Shown here one piece after another: positions 16,148 to 25,131 of a stretch of 40,020 nucleotides of DNA; position 1 is the stretch's first letter; every line of letters starts with the position of its first letter. The translations under genes and the position numbers were made by a program. The notes beneath the pieces were generated by a model. It made no database searches. It worked only from the letters and a program-made list of their open reading frames with translations, and was not told the DNA's origin. The DNA is from an uncultured Victivallales bacterium (lineage in GTDB: Bacteria > Verrucomicrobiota > Lentisphaeria > Victivallales > UBA1829): NCBI GenBank assembly GCA_944390795.1, contig CALXRI010000026.1, positions 1-40,020 on the forward strand. Direction: 5' to 3'.

Positions 16148-16273
16148 AGGGAGGAAGGGAAAAAATCATTTTTCATTCCTTTCGGCGCCGTGACGCTGCC
16201 TTGAAAGTCCGGACCTCCTCCCGGACGGAAAGCGGATTCCATGCGGATTTTCCTGAAATTCACGCTCCGCGGA

Positions 16274-16302
16274 TTGTATCTTGCATCAAGGGGGGCTATA
16301 TT
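16274..16302 (+). promoter_or_regulatory. alaS promoter
   Basis: TTGTAT (16274-16279) and TATATT (16297-16302) are separated by 17 bp, about 50 bp before the alaS ATG. It is divergent from the gnd promoter, 127 bp away. The -10 is identical in both. Confidence 0.6.
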
Positions 16303-16351
16303 ACTTGAACTTGTTGTAAAATCAGACCATTTAACATTGAAGAACCCGATC

Positions 16352-18133
16352 ATGAAAGCTTGCGACCTGAGAAAAAAATACCTGAGCTTTTTTCAGAGCA
16401 AAGGGCACTCCGTCATCAAGAGTGCGTCCCTGATTCCCGACAACGATCCCACTGTCCTTTTTACCACGGCCGGCATGCATCCGCTTGTTCCGTATCTGCT
16501 CGGCGGAAAACATCCGCAGGGCACGCGCCTGACGGACGTGCAGAAATGCATCCGCACCGGCGACATCGACGAGGTGGGCGATCCTGTGCATCTCACCTTC
16601 TTCGAGATGCTCGGGAACTGGTCGCTCGGCGACTATTTCAAACAGGAGGCGATTGCATTCAGTTTCGAATTTCTGACCTCGAAGGAATACCTGGGGATTC
16701 CTGTGGAAATGCTGGCGGTCACCGTCTTTGCGGGAGATGAAAACGCGCCGTTTGATGAAGAGGCGTTCCTCAAATGGCGCTCGCTTGGCATTCCCGAAAA
16801 GCGCATCGCGAAGTGTCCGAAGGAGGACAACTGGTGGGGGCCCGCCGGACAGACCGGTCCCTGCGGCCCCGATACGGAGATGTTCTACTGGACCGGACCG
16901 CTTCCCGCGCCTGAAACCTTCGATCCCAAAAACAAACTCTGGGTCGAAATCTGGAATGACGTGTTCATGCAGTACAATAAAAATGCGGAAGGACATTTTG
17001 AGCCTCTCGCACAGAAAAACGTCGACACCGGAATGGGCGTCGAGCGCGTGACCGCGATTCTTCAGGGAAAAAAGAGCTGCTACGAGACCGAGCTCTTCGC
17101 CCCGCTGTTCGCGGAACTGGACAATCTGCGCGGCACGGCGCATCAGGAGGCCTCGGAAAGAAGCCGTTCCGAGCGGATTGTCGTCGAACACGCCCGTGCC
17201 GCGACCTTCATCATGGCCGACGGCATCACGCCGGGCAAGGTCGATCAGGCCTACGTGCTCCGCCGCCTGATCCGCAGAATGATCCGCGAGGCGCGCAAGA
17301 TCGGCGTCAGCGGACTGTTCACCGCGAAACTTGCCGAAGTGGTGATCCGCGAATACAAGGAGTTCTACCCGGAGCTTGAGGCGAATTCCCGCCAGATTCT
17401 CGAGGAGTTCACACGCGAGGAGGAGCAGTTCCAGCAGGCGCTGGAAAAAGGCACCGCCGAATTTGAAAAACTGATCGCGCGCGTTCCCGCCCACATCCAG
17501 AACAAGGTCGTCAGCGGCAAGAACGCCTTTTATCTTTATGAAACGTTCGGTTTCCCGATTGAGCTCACCGTGGAGATGGCGCAGGAAAAAGGCTTCAAGG
17601 TGGATCTGAAAGGTTACGAGGAGGCCTATGCAAAGCATCAGGAGCTTTCGCGGAAAGGCGCGGAACAGAAGTTCAAGGGCGGCCTTGCGGACCACTCCGA
17701 GGAGTCTGCGAAACTGCATACCGCGACGCATCTGCTCCATGCCGCGCTGCGGAAAGTGCTGGGCGATCACGTCGCGCAGAAGGGGTCCAACATCAACGCG
17801 GAGCGTCTGCGTTTCGACTTTTCGCATCCGGACAGGATGACACCGGAACAGATTGCCGAAGTGGAAAAGCTCGTGAATGAGGCGATTGCCTCGAAAACTC
17901 CGATCACCTGCGAGGAAATGAGCGTGGAGGAGGCGCGTGCGCAGGGCGCCATCGGGCTTTTCGGCGACAAATACGGGGAAAAGGTCCGCGTCTACACGAT
18001 GGGCTCCTTCAGCAAGGAAATCTGCGGCGGTCCCCATGCCTCGAATACGGGAGATCTCGGCAGTTTCAAGATTCTGAAAGAGGAAAGTTCCAGCCGCGGT
18101 GTCCGGCGCATCAAGGCTGTGATCGGAAAATAA
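16352..18133 (+). CDS. alaS: Alanyl-tRNA synthetase, short form
   Basis: Charges tRNA-Ala. The protein has 593 residues against about 875 in E. coli. The class II catalytic core begins MKACDLRKKYLSFFQSKGH and includes TTAGMHPLVPYLLG, a motif 2 region and GMGVERV. The editing domain is present with Zn ligands His456 and His460 (HTATHLLHAAL) and Cys558 and His562 (CGGPHA). The protein stops just after the editing fold (RRIKAVIGK), so the whole C-Ala/DHHA1 domain that binds the tRNA elbow is missing. No remnant follows: the STAS gene starts 19 bp later. The start is the ATG at 16352; upstream in-frame codons lie in the promoter. Confidence 0.95.
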   Translation: MKACDLRKKYLSFFQSKGHSVIKSASLIPDNDPTVLFTTAGMHPLVPYLLGGKHPQGTRLTDVQKCIRTGDIDEVGDPVHLTFFEMLGNWSLGDYFKQEAIAFSFEFLTSKEYLGIPVEMLAVTVFAGDENAPFDEEAFLKWRSLGIPEKRIAKCPKEDNWWGPAGQTGPCGPDTEMFYWTGPLPAPETFDPKNKLWVEIWNDVFMQYNKNAEGHFEPLAQKNVDTGMGVERVTAILQGKKSCYETELFAPLFAELDNLRGTAHQEASERSRSERIVVEHARAATFIMADGITPGKVDQAYVLRRLIRRMIREARKIGVSGLFTAKLAEVVIREYKEFYPELEANSRQILEEFTREEEQFQQALEKGTAEFEKLIARVPAHIQNKVVSGKNAFYLYETFGFPIELTVEMAQEKGFKVDLKGYEEAYAKHQELSRKGAEQKFKGGLADHSEESAKLHTATHLLHAALRKVLGDHVAQKGSNINAERLRFDFSHPDRMTPEQIAEVEKLVNEAIASKTPITCEEMSVEEARAQGAIGLFGDKYGEKVRVYTMGSFSKEICGGPHASNTGDLGSFKILKEESSSRGVRRIKAVIGK

Positions 18134-18152
18134 CCGGAAAGGACGGTGCACT

Positions 18153-18650
18153 ATGAAAAATGCCGAGGTTCTGATTGCCAGCAACGACGGCGTTTACAGC
18201 ATCAAGGTCAACGGACGTGCGACATTCGAATGTGCTCCGCCGCTCCGCAGCCTGGCGAAGGAGCTGGAAAATGTCGTCTTCAAAAAGATCGATGTGGATC
18301 TCTCCGCCTGTACCGGAATGGACAGCACGTTCATGGGAATTCTCGCCATGCTTGGACTGCGCGCGAAAAAAATCGACGCCGTCATGACGATTTTCAATGC
18401 CGGCGACCTGAACAAGTCCCTGCTGTTCGGGCTCGGTCTGAAAAAGCTGTTCACCTTTTCCGAAGGTGAAATTTCTCTTGACCCGCAGGGCGGAACGTCG
18501 CAGGACGGCGCGGACCGCATTGCCAGCGCCCGGACCGTGCTGGAGGCTCATAAGACCCTGATGGATGTTGACGAGGAAAATGTCAGAAAGTTTGAGAAGG
18601 TCGTCGATTTCGTTCAGAAGGACCTTGACAGGCTGAATGATAAAAAGTAG
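18153..18650 (+). CDS. STAS-domain protein, anti-anti-sigma type
   Basis: A 165-residue protein whose first 105 residues form a STAS domain: a strand/helix start GVYSIKVNGRATFECAPPLR, the strand IDVDLSACTGMDSTFMGILA holding the serine normally phosphorylated by an HPK-type anti-sigma kinase, and a C-terminal strand. The last 45 residues are a charged helix. By family it binds and releases an anti-sigma factor or acts as a lipid-transport STAS subunit. No kinase or sigma factor is adjacent. It lies 19 bp after alaS, with AAAGGAC before the ATG, so it shares the alaS transcript. Confidence 0.85.
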   Translation: MKNAEVLIASNDGVYSIKVNGRATFECAPPLRSLAKELENVVFKKIDVDLSACTGMDSTFMGILAMLGLRAKKIDAVMTIFNAGDLNKSLLFGLGLKKLFTFSEGEISLDPQGGTSQDGADRIASARTVLEAHKTLMDVDEENVRKFEKVVDFVQKDLDRLNDKK

Positions 18651-18682
18651 GCGTCCGGGCGCGTTTTTCCGGAAAGGCGCCG

Positions 18683-19435
18683 TCAGGCCGGATCGGAGTC
18701 CGTCAGGCTTTCCCAGGGCAGACATGTGACTTCTCCGGAACGGCCCAGCAGGGCGATTTCTCCGGCGGTTTCCCAGGCGGGCAGGATGCTGACCAATGTT
18801 CCCTTCGGGGCGTGAAACTGGTTCCATGCGTGAAAATGTCCCGCCGCGACGGACGCGATTCCGCGGGCGGCGCACTGATCCGCCGCCTTCTCCAGTTCGG
18901 CATGCGGGAGAAACTTCTTGTGTGCCATGTTGGCGTTTTTGAGGGAAAGGCGGATCCGGTCCGCCACTCCGGGACCGATCGTCCGCGCAAACAGTTTCAG
19001 CAGAAGTTTTGTGAGAACATTGCGGATTGCACGGCGCAGCAGCAGATATTTCCAGTCGCGGCGGTTGACGGTGTCGCCATGCATCAGCCGGACGGTCCGG
19101 TTCAGGTCATGCCGCGTATCCGTAATCCAGGAAAACGCATCGGCGTGCGTCTCCGAGACGAAGAATTCGTGATTGCCTTCGATAAAGCCGATCTCCAGTT
19201 CCGCGGAATGCCGGCGGCACCAATCGGCAAAACATTTCTGTTCGGGAATTTCGTATCCGTCAAGCGCGATCCAGAGCTCGAAGATGTCGCCGAGAAAAAT
19301 GATTCCCGCAGGTTTCCGCGCAGCCAGGGCGTCCAGCATGCGGAAAAAACAGGCGGTTTTCTCCGTTCCGCCCTGAAGATGCGAGTCCGCGATCAGAATA
19401 TACCTTTCCTGCCAGAAGTCCCTCTGTGTTTTCAT
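18683..19435 (-). CDS. LpxH-like calcineurin-type metallophosphoesterase
   Basis: Probable UDP-2,3-diacylglucosamine pyrophosphatase of lipid A synthesis. The 250-residue protein has all the metal motifs in LpxH order: ADSH (DxH, near 16), GDIFELW (GDxxE), GNHEF, MHGD and GHFHAWN. LpxH proteins typically have GNHD and EHGD, so substrate assignment is tentative; LpxH2/YbbF-like or other phosphoesterases are alternatives. The start ATG at 19435 is preferred, because an earlier in-frame TTG has no ribosome site. The gene converges with the STAS gene 32 bp away. Confidence 0.8.
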   Translation of the reverse strand: MKTQRDFWQERYILIADSHLQGGTEKTACFFRMLDALAARKPAGIIFLGDIFELWIALDGYEIPEQKCFADWCRRHSAELEIGFIEGNHEFFVSETHADAFSWITDTRHDLNRTVRLMHGDTVNRRDWKYLLLRRAIRNVLTKLLLKLFARTIGPGVADRIRLSLKNANMAHKKFLPHAELEKAADQCAARGIASVAAGHFHAWNQFHAPKGTLVSILPAWETAGEIALLGRSGEVTCLPWESLTDSDPA

Positions 19436-19644
19436 GGCGCAGTTCCGAAATTGATTTTTTTTGAAGAACGCCAATATACACGCATAATGGCGGGTCTGTC
19501 AAACGGCAAAGGGCGATTCCCCGCGGATTCGGCGTGCCTTTCCGCGGAAGCGCGGAACGGGAAAGTGCATGCTTTCGTCTGTGAATAAATGCACAGATGA
19601 TTCCGCCTTTCATTCACTTTTATGAAAAAAACCATGCCAAATAC

Positions 19645-19673
19645 TTGACAAATTCCGCTTTCCGGGCTATTTT
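19645..19673 (+). promoter_or_regulatory. gapA promoter
   Basis: TTGACA (19645-19650) and TATTTT (19668-19673) with a 17-bp spacer give a strong sigma-70-type promoter. The leader to the gapA ATG is about 70 nt and ends with the Shine-Dalgarno GGAAGGA. It probably serves the whole glycolytic cluster. Confidence 0.7.
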
Positions 19674-19718
19674 ATCCATTCAACTGAATTGTGAAAGAGT
19701 GGATTCTTTTCAAAATAA

Positions 19719-20753
<1,035 letters not shown>

Positions 20754-20776
20754 GCGAGACTGACACTTACCTTTTC

Positions 20777-20812
20777 AAAGGGCGGACGGCATCCATCCGT
20801 CCGCCCTTTTTT
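20777..20812 (+). terminator. Intrinsic terminator after gapA
   Basis: A perfect 10-bp GC stem GGGCGGACGG/CCGTCCGCCC (20780-20789 with 20797-20806), extended by A-T pairs, is followed by six T. It lies 24 bp after the gapA stop and 43 bp before pgk, where I see no new promoter. It may lower pgk expression relative to gapA by partial read-through. Confidence 0.9.
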
Positions 20813-20854
20813 CTTCAGGGAATCGGATCACAACAACAGAAAAGGGGTTTTACC

Positions 20855-22108
20855 ATGAATAAGAAGACACTGCGCGACGTCGACCTCAAAGGCAAACGCG
20901 TCATCATGCGCGTTGATTTCAATGTGCCCATCAAAGAGGGTGTCATCAAGGACGACACCAGAATCAAAGGCGCTCTTCCCTCCATCAAATACGTGCTCGA
21001 ACAGGGCGGAAGCCTGGTTCTGATGAGTCATCTCGGCAGACCCGATGAAAAGGGCATCACCGCCGACACCAGCCTCAAACCCGTTGCCGAATATCTTTCC
21101 AAACTGCTCGGCAGGCCCGTGACCTTCGTTGCGGACTGCGGCAAGGCGGACGCCGAAGTCGCGGCCATGAAGCCCGGCGACGTCGTCATGCTGGAAAACA
21201 CCCGCTACTACAAGGAAGAGCAGGCGAAGGCCAAGCAGAAGGACGGCGAGTCCGACGAGGATTTCAAGGCGAGAAAAGCCGCGCTCAAGGAGAAACAGAA
21301 AGAGCTGGCGAAGAAACTCGCTTCCTACGGCGACATCTACTGCAACGACGCGTTCGGCACGGCGCACCGCGCCCATGCCTCCACGGCGGTCATCACCAAA
21401 TACATCCCGACCTCCGTTGCCGGCTTCCTGCTTGAGAAGGAGATCGAATATCTCGGCAACGCGGTGGAGAATCCGGTCCGTCCGTTCGTCGCGATCCTCG
21501 GCGGCGCCAAGGTTTCCGACAAGCTTGCGGTTGTCAGCAACCTTCTGACGAAGGTCAACACGCTGATTATCGGCGGCGGCATGGCCTACACGTTCCTCAA
21601 GGCGCAGGGCCACAGCGTCGGCAATTCCCTCTGCGAGCTCGACCAGCTGGATTACGCCAGGGAGATGATCGCCAAAGCCAAAGAGCTCGGCGTCAATTTC
21701 CTGCTCCCCGTGGACAATGTGGCGGCGGACAAATTCGATCCAGAAGCCAATACGCAGATTGTCGGCGACGACATTCCCGACGGCTGGATGGGACTTGACA
21801 TCGGCCCGAAAACGGTCGAACTTTACAGCAACGCCATCAAGGGCGCCAGGACAGTTGTCTGGAACGGCCCGATGGGCTGCTTTGAAATGGAGAAATTCAG
21901 CAAGGGCACCTTCGGCGTCTGCGCGGCGGTTGCCGAAGTCAAGGCCAACGGCGGAGTTTCCATCATCGGCGGCGGCGACTCGGTCGCGGCCGTCAACAAG
22001 AGCGGTCTTGCCGACAAGATGTCGCATATCTCCACCGGCGGCGGCGCGTCTCTCGAATACCTCGAGGGCAAGCAGCTTCCCGGCGTTGTCGCGCTGAACG
22101 ACAAGTGA
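20855..22108 (+). CDS. pgk: Phosphoglycerate kinase
   Basis: Makes ATP from 1,3-bisphosphoglycerate. The protein has 417 residues. The N-lobe has [11 protein letters not shown] (about 20-30), SHLGRP and LENTRYY. The C-lobe has [32 protein letters not shown] and [14 protein letters not shown] Lys/Glu-rich helical insertion of about 25 residues ([20 protein letters not shown] onward) lies between the LENTRYY strand and the NDAFGTAHR loop, also seen in some other bacterial PGKs. The start ATG at 20855 follows AAAGGGG; the frame extends upstream into gapA without a ribosome site. Confidence 0.97.
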   Translation: MNKKTLRDVDLKGKRVIMRVDFNVPIKEGVIKDDTRIKGALPSIKYVLEQGGSLVLMSHLGRPDEKGITADTSLKPVAEYLSKLLGRPVTFVADCGKADAEVAAMKPGDVVMLENTRYYKEEQAKAKQKDGESDEDFKARKAALKEKQKELAKKLASYGDIYCNDAFGTAHRAHASTAVITKYIPTSVAGFLLEKEIEYLGNAVENPVRPFVAILGGAKVSDKLAVVSNLLTKVNTLIIGGGMAYTFLKAQGHSVGNSLCELDQLDYAREMIAKAKELGVNFLLPVDNVAADKFDPEANTQIVGDDIPDGWMGLDIGPKTVELYSNAIKGARTVVWNGPMGCFEMEKFSKGTFGVCAAVAEVKANGGVSIIGGGDSVAAVNKSGLADKMSHISTGGGASLEYLEGKQLPGVVALNDK

Positions 22109-22116
22109 TGCTCTGA

Positions 22117-22152
22117 AAGGAGAGAGGCGGGAATTCTCCCCCCTCTCTTTTT
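22117..22152 (+). terminator. Intrinsic terminator after pgk
   Basis: Stem AGAGAGG (22121-22127) with CCTCTCT (22142-22148), a 14-nt loop, and a tract of five T overlapping the end of the stem. It lies 10-40 bp after the pgk stop. The remaining ~235 bp before the lipoprotein gene hold no gene. Confidence 0.75.
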
Positions 22153-22373
22153 CAACGGGAGAAATCTTTCATGGAACTGTTCCGGTGACGCTTCCCGCTC
22201 TCTGCGTTTCCGCTTTGCGCGAAGGAAAGTTTCATCAGGGACCTGCACTATGACGGCATTCTCCCGCAGATTTCCTTGCAGGCCGGGATTGCATCCCCGG
22301 CGTATTTATTCTTCCCGGATGCCGTGTCTGTCCCATTTCTGCATGGTCGGGATGTAACATTTTCCAACTTACA

Positions 22374-22424
22374 ATCAGGAGAAACTCCATGTCCGGAAAA
22401 GTATTCCTCTCAGACTGCTGGAAG
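22374..22424 (+). repeat. Copy 1 of the duplicated tpiA leader
   Basis: This stretch and 23332-23383 align over about 50 bp with roughly eight or nine mismatches and no gap. Shared blocks are AATCAGGAGAAAC, CCATGTCC, GAAAAGTATT and CTGGAAG. It covers the ribosome site, start codon and first ~12 codons. Here the frame opens the lipoprotein gene (MSGKVFLSDCWKR); in the other copy it opens tpiA (MSRKVFIAGNWKM). Confidence 0.85.
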
Positions 22425-23324
22425 CGTGCTCGGAACATCTGCTCCGGCTCGGTTCTGATACTTTTACTCGGATTGACGGCATGCGCAGCCGGAAATGAGG
22501 AGGGCGCGCCTGAAAGCGGAACGCCGCAGAAAGACATGGTCCGTTTCCGGGAAGGAGTCAAGAGTTTTCCCGTCTCCGTCGCTTTTCCTCTTTCCTGCAT
22601 GAGCAGAAAGGCGCAATTCACAATCCGTCTTCCCGCTCCGCGCGAAGGGGACGGTTACAAATGGGTCTGCCTCATTCCGGAAACGAGCGGCATTACTTTG
22701 CTTTCCCGGAAGTTCATTCCGCCGCGCTGGGATGAAAAACAGCAGGCTTCATTCAGCGGCTGTGAAGAGTTTCTTTTTCTGGCGTCAAGAAGTGTGGAGG
22801 CCACCCTTCATTTTTCATACCAGCAGGCGGCCAAAGGCACTTTTGAAACACGCTCCGTTCCCGTAATGATTCTGCTTTCCGAAGAGGAAACGGCGAAAGC
22901 CAGGGAGCGGTTTTCTCCGATGCATTTGAAAAAACTGATGGCTGCCACGCTCATGTATGCCGCCGACCATAAGGACCGGCTTCCTGATTCCCCGGAAGAT
23001 CTGCGGAAAAACAAATATCTGCCGGATTCCGCAGTGAATTGTTCTTCTGTCACGGGGAAGCCGTATCTTTATTTCGGAAAAGGTGTTGTCATGTCGAAGA
23101 TCAAAAATCCGGCGGCGTATCCGGTCTTTCTTTCCCCGCCGGATCCGGCGGAACAGAGTGTTTCTGCCGCCTTCCTTGACGGTCACGTCCAGCTTCTGCC
23201 GCTGGGAGCGCCTTACGAGAATGTCTCCCGGGTCTTTGACTGGCTGCGCAGGAACAAAGGCCTTGATGCGGAGACCTGTCACAAGCTGCAACAATCCATC
23301 GCTCCGCAAGCGGTGAAACCATAA
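22389..23324 (+). CDS. Lipoprotein with tpiA-derived start, C-terminal DG motif
   Basis: A 311-residue protein of unknown role between pgk and tpiA. A tpiA-like N-terminus (MSGKVFLSDCWKRAR) precedes a hydrophobic segment and lipobox (VLILLLGLTAC, Cys at about 32), so the mature protein is probably lipid-anchored. Residues 60-165 look beta-rich. From about 178 the sequence (HLKKLMAATLMYAADHKDRL, then a proline-rich stretch and AAFLDGHVQLLP) resembles the C-terminal part of the pseudopilin-like DUF1559 (H-x9-DG) proteins common in PVC bacteria, but without their pilin start. AGGAG lies 8 nt before the ATG. The tpiA leader follows 20 bp after the stop. Confidence 0.75.
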   Translation: MSGKVFLSDCWKRARNICSGSVLILLLGLTACAAGNEEGAPESGTPQKDMVRFREGVKSFPVSVAFPLSCMSRKAQFTIRLPAPREGDGYKWVCLIPETSGITLLSRKFIPPRWDEKQQASFSGCEEFLFLASRSVEATLHFSYQQAAKGTFETRSVPVMILLSEEETAKARERFSPMHLKKLMAATLMYAADHKDRLPDSPEDLRKNKYLPDSAVNCSSVTGKPYLYFGKGVVMSKIKNPAAYPVFLSPPDPAEQSVSAAFLDGHVQLLPLGAPYENVSRVFDWLRRNKGLDAETCHKLQQSIAPQAVKP

Positions 23325-23331
23325 ACTCAAA

Positions 23332-23383
23332 ATCAGGAGAAACCCCATGTCCAGAAAAGTATTTATCGCAGGCAACTGGAAGA
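23332..23383 (+). repeat. Copy 2 of the duplicated leader, at tpiA
   Basis: This is the genuine tpiA ribosome site and start (AATCAGGAGAAAC then CCATGTCCAGAAAAGTATTT), the presumed source of the copy at 22374-22424. The two copies are 957 bp apart in the same orientation and enclose the lipoprotein gene. Confidence 0.85.
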
Positions 23384-24111
23384 TGAACAAGACTGCCGCC
23401 GAAACCGCGGCTCTCTGCCAGGCGCTCAAGGAGAAATTCGCAGACATCTGTCCCTGCAAGGCGGATGTGGCGGTCTGCCCGCCGTTCACCAGCATCGCGA
23501 CCGCGATCGCCGAGCTCAAGGGCTCGAACATCAAGGTCGGTGCGCAGAACATCCACTGGGCCGACAACGGCGCATTCACCGGTGAAATTTCCGGCGCGAT
23601 GCTGAAAGAGCTCGGCGTCGAGTATGTCATCATCGGCCACAGCGAACGCCGCCAGTATTTCGGCGAAACCGATGAAACGGTCAACAAACGCATTCAGGCC
23701 GCGCTGAAATATGATCTCAGGCCCATCGTCTGCATCGGCGAAACGCTTGAAGAGCGCGAAGGGGACAAGACCGAAGCCGTTCTCGAAAAGCAGATCAAAG
23801 GCGCGTTCGCCGGAATCTCCGCGGACGATTTCAAGAAGGTTGTCATTGCCTACGAGCCCGTCTGGGCGATCGGAACGGGCAGGACCGCGACGCCTGACAT
23901 GGCCGAAGCGACGCATGCGTTCATCCGCAAGGTGCTGGCCGGACTTTACGGCGCGCTTGCCGATGAAACGGTCATTCAGTACGGCGGCAGCATGAAGCCT
24001 GAAAATTCCAGGGAACTGGTTGCTCAGCCCGACATTGACGGCGGTCTGATCGGCGGAGCCGCGCTCAAGGCAGACAGCTTCCATGATCTTGTGAAGAACG
24101 CGATCGGCTGA
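23347..24111 (+). CDS. tpiA: Triose-phosphate isomerase
   Basis: Interconverts dihydroxyacetone phosphate and glyceraldehyde 3-phosphate. The protein has 254 residues. It has the N-terminal catalytic Asn and Lys in AGNWKMNKT (8-16), the electrophilic His in IGHSERRQYFGET (about 96-108), the catalytic Glu in AYEPVWAIGTG with the flexible loop 6, and the phosphate-binding YGGSMKPEN and GGLIGGAALK. All active-site residues are intact. It ends the glycolytic cluster. Its distance from pgk was increased by the inserted lipoprotein gene. Confidence 0.98.
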   Translation: MSRKVFIAGNWKMNKTAAETAALCQALKEKFADICPCKADVAVCPPFTSIATAIAELKGSNIKVGAQNIHWADNGAFTGEISGAMLKELGVEYVIIGHSERRQYFGETDETVNKRIQAALKYDLRPIVCIGETLEEREGDKTEAVLEKQIKGAFAGISADDFKKVVIAYEPVWAIGTGRTATPDMAEATHAFIRKVLAGLYGALADETVIQYGGSMKPENSRELVAQPDIDGGLIGGAALKADSFHDLVKNAIG

Positions 24112-24142
24112 CAGCTGCGTCGGTAGAAAACGCAAAATGATT

Positions 24143-24179
24143 CAGGGCCGGGCAGAACTTTCCGTTCTGCCCGGCCCTG
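24143..24179. terminator. Inverted repeat between tpiA and hisF
   Basis: A perfect 16-bp stem CAGGGCCGGGCAGAAC paired with GTTCTGCCCGGCCCTG around a 5-nt loop, 32 bp after tpiA and 40 bp from the convergent hisF stop. There is no T tract on either side. The length and position fit a bidirectional transcription stop or RNA 3'-end stabiliser. Confidence 0.7.
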
Positions 24180-24219
24180 GTGTTATCCGGAAACGGCGTC
24201 AGCTGTTCTTTGCGGCGCG

Positions 24220-25002
24220 TCAGGAGATGCTTTGCGGTTGCAATCTGACCGGAACGCCGTTTTCCTTCAGGTAATGTTTCAGCTCCGGAATGTCGATCAT
24301 ATGGAAATGGAAGACGGATGCGGCGAGCAGGACATCCGCGCCGGCCTGCACCGCATCAAGAAAGTGTTCCATTTTCCCGGCTCCGCCCGAAGCGACGATT
24401 TTCGCATTGCAGGCTTTCGCCATTGCCCGGATGACCGGCAGATCATATCCCGTTTTCGCCCCGTCTCCGGCCTTGCTGGTCGGGAGAATCACCTGGACGC
24501 CGAAACCGTCCACGCGTTTCGCCCATTCCAGAGCGTCATATCCGGTGGCGGTGCGTCCGCCGTCAATGTAGACTTCATATCCGGACGGAAGCGCGGGATT
24601 GACATCCACGTCGATGGCGACGGTCACCGCGCCGGGGCCGAACTCCCGGATCATGGCCGGAATGATTTCCGGTTTGCGGAAGGCCGCACTGCTTGTGGAA
24701 ACCTTGTTCGCTCCCGCTTCGAGCACCTGGGAGGCGGATTTGACGTCGGAAATTCCCCCTCCGACGGTAAAAGGAACGGTGCAGACCTCTGCGACGCGCC
24801 TGACCACATCCAGAAGGGTGCCCCGGTTTTCCACGGTCGCGTTAATGTCCAGCAGGGCCAGTTCATCGGCTCCGGCGGCGCAGTAGGCCCGGGCGCATTC
24901 CACCGGATCTCCGGCGTCGGCGATGTCCACAAAGTGCACGCCTTTCACGACACGGCCGTTGCGCATGTCGAGACACGGCATGATGATGACGGGTTCTTTC
25001 AT
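24220..25002 (-). CDS. hisF: Imidazole glycerol phosphate synthase, cyclase subunit
   Basis: Makes imidazole glycerol phosphate and AICAR from PRFAR and ammonia supplied by HisH. The 260-residue TIM barrel has the catalytic aspartates in PCLDMRNG (near 12) and AIDVDV (near 132), the phosphate-binding loops VGGGISD and ASGGAGKMEHF, and the C-terminal AASVFHFH strand. The usual LNMMNQDG loop reads ILPTSKAGDGAKTGYD, so the first part is divergent while the Asp and GYD remain. No hisH or other his gene is adjacent. AAAGGAAC lies before the ATG. Confidence 0.93.
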   Translation of the reverse strand: MKEPVIIMPCLDMRNGRVVKGVHFVDIADAGDPVECARAYCAAGADELALLDINATVENRGTLLDVVRRVAEVCTVPFTVGGGISDVKSASQVLEAGANKVSTSSAAFRKPEIIPAMIREFGPGAVTVAIDVDVNPALPSGYEVYIDGGRTATGYDALEWAKRVDGFGVQVILPTSKAGDGAKTGYDLPVIRAMAKACNAKIVASGGAGKMEHFLDAVQAGADVLLAASVFHFHMIDIPELKHYLKENGVPVRLQPQSIS

Positions 25003-25077
25003 TGATGTTCCTTTTCTTGTCTGGTTCGGAATTCGGTTCCCGTCCCGCCGTTCCGGGGACGGACGGAGTGCATGAAC

Positions 25078-25110
25078 GCGGAAGCGGAAGAGCTTTGATC
25101 CCGCTTCCGC
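25078..25110 (-). terminator. Hairpin between nagA and hisF
   Basis: A 10-bp perfect stem GCGGAAGCGG/CCGCTTCCGC (25078-25087 with 25101-25110) lies 22 bp after the nagA stop on the minus strand. A second GC hairpin (CCGTCCC with GGGACGG near 25040-25063) follows. Neither has a T tract, so these may be weak stops or processing sites. No gene lies in this 129-bp gap. Confidence 0.35.
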
Positions 25111-25131
25111 ATTTCCCTTGCGGGAAACGTG

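Noticed and set aside
16331-18184. 617-codon minus-strand frame
   Set aside because: Antisense to alaS.
24143-24179. Riboswitch or RNA gene at the tpiA-hisF junction
   Set aside because: A simple perfect hairpin between convergent stops is better explained by transcription ending.
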